Source of the DNA: Glandiceps talaboti
Taxonomy: Eukaryota; Hemichordata; Enteropneusta; Spengelidae
DNA: 64,000 nt
Assembly: GCF_964340395.1 (NCBI RefSeq)
Contig: NC_135560.1
Span: forward strand, 17,967,098-18,031,097
Reading direction: 5' to 3'
Shown here: in pieces, positions 12,546 through 48,700 of the stretch
How the letters are laid out: each line of letters begins with the position of its first letter
Position numbering within the stretch: the first letter of the stretch is position 1
Notes under the pieces: model-generated
Database searches by the model: none
What the model was told of the DNA's origin: nothing
What the model saw: the letters and a program-made list of their open reading frames with translations, nothing else
Made by a program: the position numbers and the translations under genes

Positions 12546-12547
12546 TT
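11890..12547. repeat. Tandem duplication of the ARSK 3' end / 3' UTR (about 350-bp unit)
   Basis: Copy 1 (about 11890-12197) and copy 2 (about 12198-12547) match closely from 'taccaatgat' onward, and very closely over about 210 bp (11985-12196 versus 12335-12546). The right edge of each copy reads 'gacaatctta'. In copy 2 this includes the ARSK stop codon, while in copy 1 it runs directly into copy 2. The duplication therefore started at the very end of the coding sequence and makes ARSK carry two successive, similar 3' UTR blocks. Confidence 0.8.
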
Positions 12548-15500
12548 ACATCGGAGCATCCAGCCATTCCTGGATCTTTTGTTCATTTCTTTTAGCATCC
12601 TTCTGAAAGTCCATAAACCATCTGAGATTTGCAATGGTTTCACTGTATTTGTCACCAAGAGTCTTTTTCCAGGACATGAAAGAATCCTTGTTATACTTTT
12701 TAACTTGTTGACTGACTTGTGGATAATCTATCACTGTTCTTAGTTTTATATCCATCATGTTAACAATATCTGGACGTTCAGCTGCATAGTCGTAGAGTTC
12801 ATCAGTACCCTCTGCCAAGTCTATAGATAAAAAAAATGTATATCTATAAAATTGGCACCCCTAAAAAGAACCAGGCTAAAAAAGCTGACTCAGGCAACCA
12901 TGCCTATCACTTTGGGTAGGTAGGTTAATTTTCTAACGATTAGGTAAGGGTGAGTGATGCATTTTGAGTTTATGCAGTACCTTAGATAACCAACACAAGA
13001 TTTGGCTGTCTGAGATATAGTTACAGAAAATGCATAAGTGTGATAAAACTTACTAAATAAATGAGGAGAAACTTGATTCCCATTTCCAAATGCGACATAC
13101 TTCCAGTCTCCCATTCGAAGCATGTAAGTTGACATGTTAACATTACAACCATGGTATTGACTCAGTACCCAGTCTGGTCTATCCTGATTGGCTGTTGTCA
13201 TGCCCAAATATGGCATGAGGGAGGAACCATTTAGTCCAGGTGGTGATAGTATTTCAGCCATATCTAAAACATGAAAATTAAACACATGTTCTCAAATATT
13301 GGCAGTAGATGTTTTGTACTTGACCTGTTGATCACCATCTGAGAGAATAGGGAACTTGCAATCCAGACTGAGCATGCTCAAATTGAAAGGACTATGGGAT
13401 TATCTGTAGTTATCTTAATACCTAATCTGGAGCTACCAATAACATAAACCTCCGACAATGATCAGGGTGACTATGAATTGATTATTTGTGGTCAAAAATA
13501 ATGTAACATTATTGTTTACAATACTATTTGATTAGTATTTATCATCACATTTCCCATGATGCAACATTCAACATGGCGGGTTTGCAAGTTTCCTATTACA
13601 TAAAATTGAATGAAAACATCAATACAGGTGAAGTAGCTTTTGACAAAGGGCTCCTTAGTATGATGAGAATATTGGCAATATCTTCTGTGCTGTATTGTAA
13701 GTTGTACATTGTATAGTAAGCTGATAATACCATTGTCAACTTGGTAGGTTAGTACATAAAAGTGTATCTGGCACTGTCATGAATGCACTGGTGATGTTTA
13801 AAAGAATAATATATGTTGTCTTACCCATTAAAGTTGGAAATATGTCAACCAAGCTAACAGGATCTTTGACCTTGATGTTAAGTTTATGTGTTGGTGATGT
13901 TACTATCAGTGGTACATGTGAGCTGCCTTCATACATTGACATTTTGTAGAACTGACGGTGTTCCATGGCCAAGTCACCATGGTCAGATGTAAATATGATG
14001 TATGTAGAATTGGTGAATCCAGATGAATCTAACTGGTCTAACAGTTCTCCTACAAAATGAGAAGGATGATACAAAGCTAGCTGTTACAGCTGACCTAGAG
14101 AGACTGTGATTGCTGAACTTCATTTTCGCACTTCTGACCTAACTTTGAAAACATTCACACGTTCAATGATAACACATTTTGTATTTACTACTGAAATGTT
14201 GATAAGTTGATTAAACGTTACTGCTAATATGATAGAGAGTGCTGGGTTTCCTGTTAGTATTTTACCGTGCTTACGGTGTTTTTACTTTGTATCAATCATA
14301 GGGATGGGACGGTGCACTGCTAAAATTTTCACCATAGTTTACATCAAATTTAAATCTGTTGATGTTGCACTTGTGAATGTTCATGTAGGGGGAGGGGGGG
14401 GGAGTTTCAGCCCAAGTAATATTGAGCTTGTATGACACTGTGTGATTGTCCCTAAAGTTTACTGTATTTCAATTTTATTGGTGGCTGCATTTGCATATTA
14501 TATCTGACAGAACAAAGTCAGCAGCAGTAAAATGGTTGGTGATATACAAATGCACACTTACCCACCATTCCATCAACTTCTGCACACATCCCATAATAGT
14601 AAGCTCTTACTTTCCGAATCTCATCTTCAGTGAAGTGTGATGTACAATTCTTTGTAGCTGTTTCATAGTAATCCACTGGGTGCATTTCATCCAATGGTGT
14701 CCATTTTGGTATTGTGACCTTTGACATGTCAACATGTTTCAACCAATAAGGTGAGGTTTTAAAAGTAGATCCACCAGCATGAGGTCCTTCCTGTGAAGTT
14801 TTGTATGGATGAGGAAGATTGATCCCAATATACAACAGGAATGGTTTGTCCTGAGATGGTGTCCTGTTTTTCAACCACTCCTTCGCCTTATCCACATTTT
14901 TCCAATCTGAAAGCTCGATTCTCCTTGTCTCTTCATCTCCTACAAGCACTGGAGTTGGTCGACCTTCTTGTGCTAGGGTGAAATTGACATCTCTAGTCCA
15001 GGCTTCTACTCTGTTACTATGGTGATGAAACAACATGTAGATTTCAGTTTTATCGAAAATAATTTGGGACATAGCAGTAATGCCAAGTCTATTTAATACA
15101 TATTTCCATGTACTAAAATGAAATTGTCACCTATATGTATTGACTATAATATCAATGTTTTTTATCAATATTTCTACCATCAGTAAAAAAACTCGTCATA
15201 TTACATCTTCCATGTATCCTTATGGTCTACTGTTGGCATCTGTTCCTTTTTTCATTGTTCAATAGATTTATCGTAAATTTCCACAGTGTCATATTACAAT
15301 GTATTGTTGAAAATCACAGACTTTACAATTATGCATGTTGTGTATGTATGGAACAGTGACTACAGTAGTACAGGTTACTTGGACAGACAACCAAGAATTT
15401 CACAAAATGTACTTTTTGCCATTTGTTCAGGTACATTGAAATGTACAAATATCAGTGTAATATGTCCACTGTTCTTTTAGGCTAGTGCTACATCTCTGAT

Positions 15501-17141
15501 TGTAGCATATACTATATAATCAATCCAAAATTCTATAAAGAGAATCTAAAAAGTTAGAATTTCAGTGACCCCATCAACTAGATTGGAAGATTCATTGTTG
15601 TGGGTGTGATTAAAAAAATATTCAGAAAAAATCTTTCAATCTATCTCTTCAGTGTGTCAGTACTACCTTAGCCTGTTTACTGCACTGTTGACATACAATG
15701 TTTAGCTGATCATTCCTCCTCGAAGACCCTTTAGGGTTAAAAAAATTAAGTTATTCCAAGACTCCGCAATAAGTGTATGCACACCACTCCATGAGAATTG
15801 CTTGTAGATGCATATCAACATTGAGTAAATCTCATACGAGAACTAGGAGGTACGAATAGCTAACAATGTATCTTGGCAGTGCAGTAAACTAGCTGGTAGT
15901 ACCTATGCGTACACTCAACACTTCAGACACACCTTACTGAGTGATCACCTGATGTATAATCTGTTTTTCCTAAGATCTTTGTGTCATAGCCTCCGGCATC
16001 AAGACTGTCTTTCCAGGTAGGAAAGCTGTCTGGAAGACCCTTAAAGTTATTCCAAGATTCCGTAATATGTGTATGCAAACCACTCCATAACGCTAGTCAT
16101 GTGATAAAGAGAATGAAAGAAGTAGAAATGTGACTTGCTTATACATTATACGTGTATATAAAAAATGTAAAAATCTACTTCAAAATGGAATATATTATAA
16201 ACTAATATCATACAAAAAATCTGAAGAGAAAAGGGTAAGGTTTCAAATATGCTTCGAAGGCAAGGCAGCTGCATACTAAAGAAAAAATGATATGAAAATG
16301 ATGACAATGATGTTGATGTTGTTGTTGTTGTTGATGGCACTGATCATGACAATGATGGAGTAATGATGATGAAAATGAAAGTTAAGATGAAAAGATAAAG
16401 GAGCCAGGACAAGAAGTATGCAAATGAATGGAAACAAAGAAGAAAATAACTATTGTATATATGGTGTCATTCAAACAAAACTGAAAGATTTGTTAACAGA
16501 TGTGAACTACACGATAAGTGATGCTTAAAATGGTACATTATTATTAATACCTGATCTTGAAGGACAACATATTGGTGAATTAGTATAGGCATTGGTAAAT
16601 GTTACTCCATTGCTGACAAGACGACCATTTATGTGTTCCATCGTCAGAGCTGTATTGTCATTTCCAATGAGTCTTCCATCCTGTTATTGTATGATTGTGA
16701 AAAGGAATCTTGCTCTAAGTAAATCTTTGAAACGTTGTTTTACACATTTGTAGATCATTTTTATGTGTTTACACTGTATTTAAACATCCATCTTCATAAT
16801 CATATTCAGTTATTCACTGAGAAATATACTTTAAAATAAAACACTTCGTCTATTTTCACAGGAAAATATTTTGTTTTGTGAATATGTACCATTGTCAACC
16901 ATAGCATTGAAATTGTAAAAGAAACTGTAATCAAGTAAAATAATTAAATGTACGGGTTTTTTTTTTCATTGCAAGAAGTGCTTACCATAGCATCGCAGAT
17001 AATGAAAAGAATATTACCAGGTTTGGTTTCCAAACTTTTCTGAAACTTGTGAAAGGGATAAGCCTTGGCTGCAACCTGCAAAACAGTGGCGATGACGAAC
17101 AAAACCGCCACGGAAATCGATGTTTTACAGGGTTCCATCAT
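12546..17141 (-). CDS. ARSK: Arylsulfatase K (lysosomal 2-sulfoglucuronate sulfatase)
   Basis: ARSK removes 2-O-sulfate from glucuronate/uronate in heparan and related glycosaminoglycans in the lysosome. Minus-strand exons are 17141-16986, 16680-16551, 16092-15933, 15016-14562, 14049-13825, 13263-13054 and 12820-12546. Phases close and give 536 aa, equal to human ARSK. Residues 1-26 form a hydrophobic signal peptide. The sulfatase signature ICCPSRS lies at about 89-95, and Cys90 is the expected formylglycine site. CDAMDGR (near 50) holds metal-ligand acidic residues. GKTDYTSG, NRVEAWTRDV, LPHPY, HPVDYY, SDHGDLAMEHRQFYKMSMYE and the C-terminal IANLRW block match ARSK specifically among sulfatases. 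Exon 3 must use an AAG|GTGTGT donor. The gtaagg four bases upstream looks better but breaks the frame. ARSK is divergent from SKIC3, with start codons 875 bp apart, as in human. Confidence 0.95.
15660..15904. mobile_element. MITE-like inverted-repeat element, family A copy 2, holding an ARSK exon 3 fragment
   Basis: The arms (left about 15660-15722, right about 15838-15904) are imperfect reverse complements of about 60 bp. The core left end is GTTTACTGCACTGTTGACAT at 15675. The terminal sequence matches family A copy 1 at 643-1055. The interior at 15722-15792 is a diverged copy of the 5' half of ARSK exon 3 (16032-16088) in the same orientation, with a small A-rich insertion. The element lies in ARSK intron 3, about 30 bp from exon 3 itself. 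Confidence 0.65.
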
Positions 17142-18016
17142 AAATTATAGTTCAATCCTCTTCAGAAGCAGAAAAAAAAGGTCGTTGGATTTGAAAGAAA
17201 ACAGGAAGGGGCGGATTTTTTTTTCACATAATGCACTCACACTCACAGTGTACGGCGATCAAAACTAGAACTGTGTCATCTGATAAACTAACGTGAACTC
17301 TTGACCCAGGTCAATCCAGGTCAACTTCTGTGCTGTCTAGTTGTGCCCCCGGTGCTGGTTATGCTGCTCGCATACCATGATGGTGCATGGTACTTTCATG
17401 AGTTTGGCGTTTACACCATGTAAATAGACTTCTGCAGGAGATGTACTGATGCTAAAAGTGTGAACGGGTATGTATGATGTGTGTAGATACAAAAATGTTT
17501 GAATGTCCACGTGACGAGAAATCGCATGAAACAGCTGATCTGGACTCAGAACTCAACTATTTAATATAGTACTGACTAGCATTCAGTTGTTTGCTGGCCA
17601 GCAGCCACTATCAAACATAAACAAACAAAACAGGTTCCAAATAGAAATATTCACTGTTCATTATTTCAGAATTGAAACATATGAACAAGAATTGAAAGTA
17701 CAAGAGGAGAATAAATAGAGCAAACAAAGACTGGGGATATAAAAAAATCGTTTTACACCAAACATTCCACTACTACTAAGTAGGAACTTCAGGGTAGTTT
17801 ACTCAGTACAATATTGAAATAAAGATGTTTTCCAATATTCCATGATCTATAACATTGTGTTATTTCATTTTTTTTTAATTTTATTGTTAAATCATATATA
17901 CACTTCTATTCTGTATGATAATCGACTTTTGTCAGTACCATTACTGATAATTCTTTTTGTTAAATTTCCAGGAATACACTCTGTCTGGGAAAAGTGTTTA
18001 ATAGTTCAAACCCAAG
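17142..18016. promoter_or_regulatory. Shared divergent promoter region of ARSK and SKIC3
   Basis: 875 bp separate the ATGs of two genes transcribed away from each other. Visible candidate sites are AGGTCA-ATCC-AGGTCA (DR4 nuclear-receptor element, 17308-17323) and CACGTGAC (17508-17515), an E-box close to the TFEB/CLEAR consensus. The SKIC3 start codon lies in CCAAGATGGC, a YY1-like context. A T/pyrimidine-rich run precedes a possible acceptor 'tttccag' at 17965-17971, so SKIC3 probably has a noncoding first exon upstream. Confidence 0.5.
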
Positions 18017-41161
<23,145 letters not shown>

Positions 41162-42755
41162 AATTAAATAAAATTAAATTAAAAATCATGTTAGTAGAGT
41201 GAACATATGGAAATGTGAAGTAATTATTTTGACATGAACTAGTAATATTTTGAAAGCAATTACAGAAGACAATTTTTTCTTCTGCTAGACTGAGAATACA
41301 TCAACTAATCCGTAGGTTAATCATCAGCTTGTATTCAGTGGATACTGCCTTTTATGTAATATTTAGTCCCTGCTAAAACATATTATTTATGTGCTTGCTA
41401 AATGCTTGCAGCTGTTTCTCTGCAGTGCTTCACGATAATATCAGTGTTTTTTGGTAGAAAGGTAAGTAGTTAAATTCTGCCCAAGATCCCCAGATGTTTC
41501 ACAGGAATTCCCCATCAAAATCAGGATGCAAATCTATGCAAATTCCTCTGATACTAAGGTTCCCGCCCTTTCACAAAAAACACTGCAATATTTTTAATTT
41601 AAATTTTGCAAATAGAAGACATTATTGTGCATATTATTTTTGCTTTGTAATCTTATGAAATATACCTTAATATTAATTAAATTAATTACAAAGACATTTT
41701 ATACCAACTGGAATGTTATTTCTATACAAATGAACTTCAATTTCCTATTTTGGGTATCTTCTCTGCAATTCTTAATTTTACAAGAAGTAAATTTCAGTGG
41801 CAATAAAATTATTCCAAAGTGAAAATGAAATGTAATGTTGACACTCGTAAACTACCAAGTATATAAACATTATTACATATTTTAATTCCAAATAAATGCC
41901 TTTATGGAAGGTAGATTCTTCAGATATTCTTTTGGGATGGAATTTTTTTTTTAGAAATTTCAGTTGCATCATAGGAATGTGTTTTGTCAAGAACACCATC
42001 AATGTATAGAATAAAATCAATGGTATATTTACAAAATAAAACAATCAATATAGACATAGAAAGGTACTTTATGGCAACATTTTTATTTACATTATGCTTT
42101 ATGCTTTATGTATAATGTGCTGAGTTTGTATACATTGCATACAAACCAAGAGTGAAAATAAAACTTACTAAAGATAACATATGGTTTGTCAATATTTGTG
42201 GTTGAATGTTTGTGGTTTGCTTTGAGATTGCAAAATAATTCTCCACCAAACTATTGAATGAATGAACTCAAACATTCCAACATGTGGACACAAAATATGA
42301 GCATACGGGTTGATATCTCAGGGTACCTGGCAAATTGACCAAACTTTGCTGTACACACTCTCACAAATGCAGACCAAATTTTGCACTTGGGCATCTAGTT
42401 CTAGTACAGGAATGGGTTCCAGACCAACTTTGACGGGTAACAGTAACTACTCCATGACTGCTTTGAAGATATCTTCCCAACCTGAATCTGACAGCTGCAG
42501 ACTTCATATAAATTTGTAAAAAGGAAAATACAATTTACAGCCCCAACAAGTGTACTATTTGATTTCATTGTCATGTATAATATACAAGATATTGAAAACA
42601 GGAAGTTAATCCACTGTTGTAATAATCTAGTACTTGTCCGAGTGTTTCTTCTGTTTACTCCAAAGAGAAATGCAGGCCCCATCATCTATGTAGACAAACA
42701 TACAAGTACTATCAGTTGAAATGTCCACACACTAAGATTCATACAACTAGACCAT
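41162..42755. other. Convergent intergenic region between SKIC3 and MRPS27
   Basis: SKIC3 and MRPS27 run toward each other with 1.6 kb between their stop codons. Plus-strand AATAAA signals for SKIC3 lie at 41157-41162 (overlapping the stop), 41167-41172 and further at about 41802 and 41895. A minus-strand AATAAA for MRPS27 lies near 42080. No coding potential is visible. Confidence 0.5.
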
Positions 42756-45700
42756 CTAGTATCTATAAATATATTTCTCCTTTTTTGCAATAACTCTCAT
42801 ATCCTCTTCGCTCAATACTGGTGGAGGATCTGGCTTTCCTGGTTCCCCAATCATCAATTCCCAAATTTCCCTTTCCTTGGCTTTTATCTCGGCTAACTTA
42901 GTTTCCTTGGCCTGTATTTGTCTCTGTATATCTGCAGAGGCATCTTTGTAGTCATTGCCAAGCTTTGAAGGATATTGGTCAATGTGTTCTTTTTCTAGTT
43001 CTGTAATTTGACTTGTAATGTACGGGTCAATCACGTCATCAAGCTTTTCAGATGATACTCGGTCTTTTTCCAGACATTCAACAAGTTCCTGTGAAAGAAG
43101 AATGAAACTTGTAAATTCTCTGCATGAAATATAACACAGTATAATCAATGTTTTTGTAACAGGCAGTAAGTAAAATCCTTGACTGTAAGATACATTATGT
43201 TGTTCAGCCCTATCACTGATAGGCTTGTGACTGTTGGCTAATAGCGTAGCACAAATGTCTGTATCTTACAGACTAGTCAAAGTTAGGCAAGTTACCAAAT
43301 ATTTTACCAGGTTTCCCTATTATGACACAAGGTATGGCAATCTATGATACATTTACCAGAATTCCACTTTCTGCTTTTGGGCCCTGGGTTTCATAAACTT
43401 AATGATAACTCTGATCCTCTCTTCACATTGTGATGAATTGTGGTGTACATATTTATATCATTAATACAATATAGATTAAGTGTAGAAAGAGTCAAGATTT
43501 TCTCTTTTTGTCTTTTTCTTACAGAATATAAAATACTTGCTGCCTCAAAAGTCAAACTCTGCATAGCTGTATTAAAACTAAGAACACATTTTGGAAATGA
43601 ATTCATACAATACTTTTACAGCAACAGTGGTGTTGAATAGTTATACTTGCCATGTATACACAATTCCACACATTAGCATACTCCCCTGTCGGCAATATTC
43701 TGTTTATAGACGGTCATGTGATGTGTTTTAACCAATCAGTACACTGGAACAGTTTAGTTTCAGAGAAAAGACCATGTGATTGTCATATATTTTTAATACC
43801 TTTAGTGTGTTCATGAGTTTCTCTTCTGCCTCTATATCATATATTATAATACCATCATCTTCTTGGTCCACGTCTTCCTCTTCATTCTTGAGGAATGTAT
43901 CTTTGATTGTATCAACCTAGGAGATAACAAGTTATGTAAATAAAGTTGTCTCGAAATACCAGGAGATTGGACAGACAGAAAACTGGAAAACATGGTTCAA
44001 TAATCTCTAGTAATCATGAGATCTGTTGCTGCAAACAGAATGAATGAAGCAATGGCATAACCTTTGGTGCACCAAAAAATGTCATCGACATCATAAGCAC
44101 AAGATGCAAATTTTGTTGAATGATGAACACAAATTTTACATGATGAAAACTGTGATATAGGTTGATTTTATACTCATGCATAAATTCATATGAATCCAAT
44201 ACTAGAAAATGTTATTATAGATGAACCAATACTGTATACTGGCATTTTAAGTAGAACTAAGAGATATTTCTAGGCATTATCACAACATGACTAATTTGGC
44301 TTGATATGTGTATATACTTACAGCTTCTTGTACAACACAAGGTGTAGAACCAGTGTCCACCATCTTAGACAAAGTTTTCACCATCTTCTCTAGATTTCCC
44401 ACCATGGCATGACCTATGACATGATAACTTCTAGCAGCTAGGTGGTCCTGACCCCTTGTGCTATCAATTAATGTCATTCCTATCTGTTTCTTGGTTTCTT
44501 CCTATAAATGATACAAAACAGGTTAAGTTAGGGAGTCTAAAATCTTTTTCTCTTTTTAACTTAACCTTGCCTTATTGTTACATATTGTATATGGTTTCAT
44601 TTGGTACAGCGATAAATTGTTTTATACAAAACTATTTATTTCAAATCAGTATGAATGATTTGTTTTCCTTGATATCTTAGAGCTGAGTAAAAGAGAATTT
44701 ATGCAAACACAGATACAGTCGAACGCCGTTTATCCGAACGCCGTTTATCCGAAATTCGGTTTATCCAAATAAGAGTTCTTGGTTCCATGAATTAGTAATG
44801 AAATTTCAACAATGGAAGTGTTGACCGATACGGACTCTCGAAAAAAACTTGCAATTACGTATTATGTCTTTACAATCGACGTCAAGTGTTTTAAACACCG
44901 ACAATAACATGAATAAATATTGTTTCAATGCCGACAAAGACGCAGTGTGAACGACGTACTTTATGAACGACAATGCTCAGTGTACCCCACGCTGTCAATG
45001 CCAATGTTGCCTTGGTCGGCAAAAAGTATGTGTGAATGACAGCTCGACCGTTTATCCGAACGATTGTTTATCCGAACAAATTTACGACCGCCCACCATGG
45101 TAAAATTTTAAGAAAACAGAATATTTAAGAAGAGCTAGAGTTTCTTCAACACTGTGTAATGTATTACAGTCAATCAGAGTAAAAAAAAGGATTCTACCTC
45201 CATTTCTTCTCCACTATTGATGCACTGATGACAAGTATATAAAGCTAATAGTTGAGATAAACATTGCTTTGGTGATAACACTTCTTGCTCCATCATTTCT
45301 ATGGCAACCTTGGTTGCTTCTGGAAACAGAAACACAAAATTGTGTCAGAGGAATATCAAGAATAACAGATGACACTTGAGACAGTGCATGATCCTGAACA
45401 CTGCTAAATATTAACGGTTCCAACCTGGTAAGAATGTCAAAAACAGAAACAAGCTTTCTTGTGTCCCTATTCCAATCATTCACAGGGCATCCATCGTTGC
45501 AAATAGTCCATTGATCTAATCCACCCTCACTCTTTCTTATTCTTGTACCATATGTTCGGATTTGTTTTTGGACTTTATTTTCAAATTTGCCTCTATTTTA
45601 TGTGTATCTATCTGGTGTACTTATAATGTATGTTCTGCATTTTTATCCCAAATGAACATAATTTAAAAAATAAATAAATAAATAAATAAACTATCTATAC

Positions 45701-48700
45701 TCTCTACAACATAACATGTACATCCCTTTATAAATAAATCCCTTATATTACCTTACATGTAATACTTGCAATTTTTATACTCAATTTTAATTTCCATGTA
45801 AATTTGGAGAACAAAGAGAGCAATAAAACAGTCAGTAGGTCATAATGTTAGCTATGGCTGAAATTACAACATACTGGTACTTCTATGATGCAAAGATGGA
45901 TGGAAACCATTCCCTGAGCCATTGACATTGGTGACATTGTTACATAGTGAGGCAGGTGTTAGAAAGGTGTACAAGGTTTCAATTGTAAAATCTTACTTTG
46001 CTTATCTCCTGATCTGAGGTATGTATCTAACATTAAATTGAAAGTGTAGTTGTCTGGAAACAAACCATAGTGTGTCTGGAAATAAGGAGAAATTAACTTT
46101 TTATTATCGTGAAAACTTTCAACTGATTAAAGATTTACACTTGTTATTTTTACATACATTATTACTTTTGTTCTGAAGGATATGGAAACCAGTTTGCTAG
46201 ACTAGAGCTTTCCAACACATTCATCAGAGTTTATTTGTGTAGAAAAATGTCAAAACTCCTTACATTAATACACTTCTAACAATGCATCATTGATAATTGA
46301 TGGAAGTAGATACCTACAGGAGTGATCTCTCTGGCTCCATAGAATACATATATAGAATACATATGAGAAATACAATAGTGATTTGTTAGCTAGTCAATTA
46401 TTTCAATACATCGAAAGACATAACCCACAAAGAGCTGTGTGGGGCCTTGCATTGCTTGATGTTGTGGTGGTGGTGGTGGTGGTGGTGGTGGTGGTGGTGG
46501 TGCAGTATCGATACAAGTATTTCAGGTTTCATTACTACAGCAAATACCTCATTACAACATACACTGGTACAGTCCTCACTACTGCACATATAACTGATGT
46601 ACATTGTATCTAAAATTTATATCGCTTTCAAAAAATTTGACTCATTTTGCACATTACAAAGTGAACTATTGACACATGAGGGCTCCCTTTACCTTATCTG
46701 TAACAGTAGTGAAGGCTTGATCTGCTGAATTGAATTCTAAGCAGGCTCTGATCCATGAATGGACTGTTGAATCCCTTAGATAGTATGATGATGGTGAATG
46801 TCTGTATCTGTTATACAATAACAAAAGTCAAGTATTAAAGTCAACTTCAATTACAAATACATGGAAATAGAAAATTGTAATCAGAAAAGATTGGAAAGTT
46901 TGCACTAAATTATGGCACAGAATTACAGAATTTGAATAAACAACAGACATATTCTATGAAAGCTACAAGTAATTTCAAAACTCTTTTAGTGATATAACCC
47001 ACATTCTCTATGGAGAGTTTTATGACATGCATGAACTCATTTTTTACATTAGTAAACTCTAAAAAATTCACCTAACTTCAAATATAACACAAACACAAAT
47101 AATGGAATGTATGCATAACAGCGATATTTTTTCAAAAAACTGATAGCATATCTAATAAACTTACTTGTACAGCAAGTCTTGACCTTGGAGTAAATGATTT
47201 GTGGTTTCCATGTTGTTTATAAACTGTAAAATACACAGGATGAAAACATAAGCAAATATTTGTACAACCATAGAGTCAGCAGTGACGTTCTCAATGAGTG
47301 TGTGTGGTTAAAAAACAAAAAATTTCTACCCCTTTTTCAGACAGCACATGAAGCAAAAGATGAGACATTCCAGTTAATATCTGACATATTGAGTAGTCAA
47401 TTGATTGATTTCATTTGGCAAATACCTGTAAACATATATATTATCTTTGTTTACGATAGTCATCTGAAAATAAGACTTTCGAAACTGTGTCTTTCAAGGT
47501 CAGGGCAAGATGAACCAGTTACTTGAAAGAACATTCAGACTTTCTTTGTCACAAGATTCATCATTTCTTGATTTTGAAAAAACAAATCTACATACCGGTA
47601 TATTGTAAGTTCTCCTACTTACCGTGTCTAGATCAACTGATGACACATGGTGTATCGGACCACCTTTTAATGACATAAATTTCTTTTCCATCTTTTTGAT
47701 GAGTTCACCTTAACAAATGAAAAGCTAAAAATCAGAACTTTCCTTTACCTTGTACCTATTGCATAGTATCAGCTTTTAATTTTATGCACATTGTGTTCTT
47801 CGTGTTAAAGTCAGTTTCAATCTAACCATCCTCCTTTTTAATAATAATAATAATGATAATGATAATAAAGAAGATTTATAGAATGCCTTATCTCTGCAAG
47901 CAGCTATTTAACTAAAAAAAAAAGCAACTATTTTCCACATTTGTGAACAAATATTTTCTAATACCTCAGATGATATGCCCTGTACATAGCTGGGGGTGAA
48001 ATAGAATGTGACAAGTGACCGAGTTAGATTGTTATAGTACAGAACATATAGAGGGGGAGGGGGAGGGGAGGGGAGGGGCTGACCAAATCATAATAATAAA
48101 CCCCTCCTCAAACTTTACACTCAATTTTCATTTACAATGTAAACTTTAATATATCATCATCATGTTGTCAAGGAACTACACAGAGTACAAAATATTATCT
48201 AGCCTACAAACCAGTCATGTGGGATTTGTACTAACTTTTTCCTACTACACTTGGGATTTCGCTATCAGCCATTTCAAATTTTGTTCAAACCTAAAATTAT
48301 ATTACGATGTCCCACAACCATGACTGCATATGGTAATTATGTTTACATCACATAGCTCATCCCTCCAAGTTGGTTTTTAATCATGTGGTGAATTGCTATT
48401 GATGTCGCCTCACGGCACGAAAACTTTAAAACCCACTAAGAATTTGCACCTGAGGCTGATCCTTGCCGAAGCTTCATTAAAGCAATAACGCAATTGAAAG
48501 TGACAACAATGAGATTTCACACAATATTACAGTGAAATATTCTTCTTACCTAGGTTAGCAGGCAATCTATTTCTCTGTGTCCACACATCATTGCAATAAT
48601 ATGCATCACTCAGAAGAGTCCTGATACAGAGAACTAACCATAAAAGATAAATTATTTAGGTTATCTTTTATCACAAGTAATAATAATAAAATTAATCATT

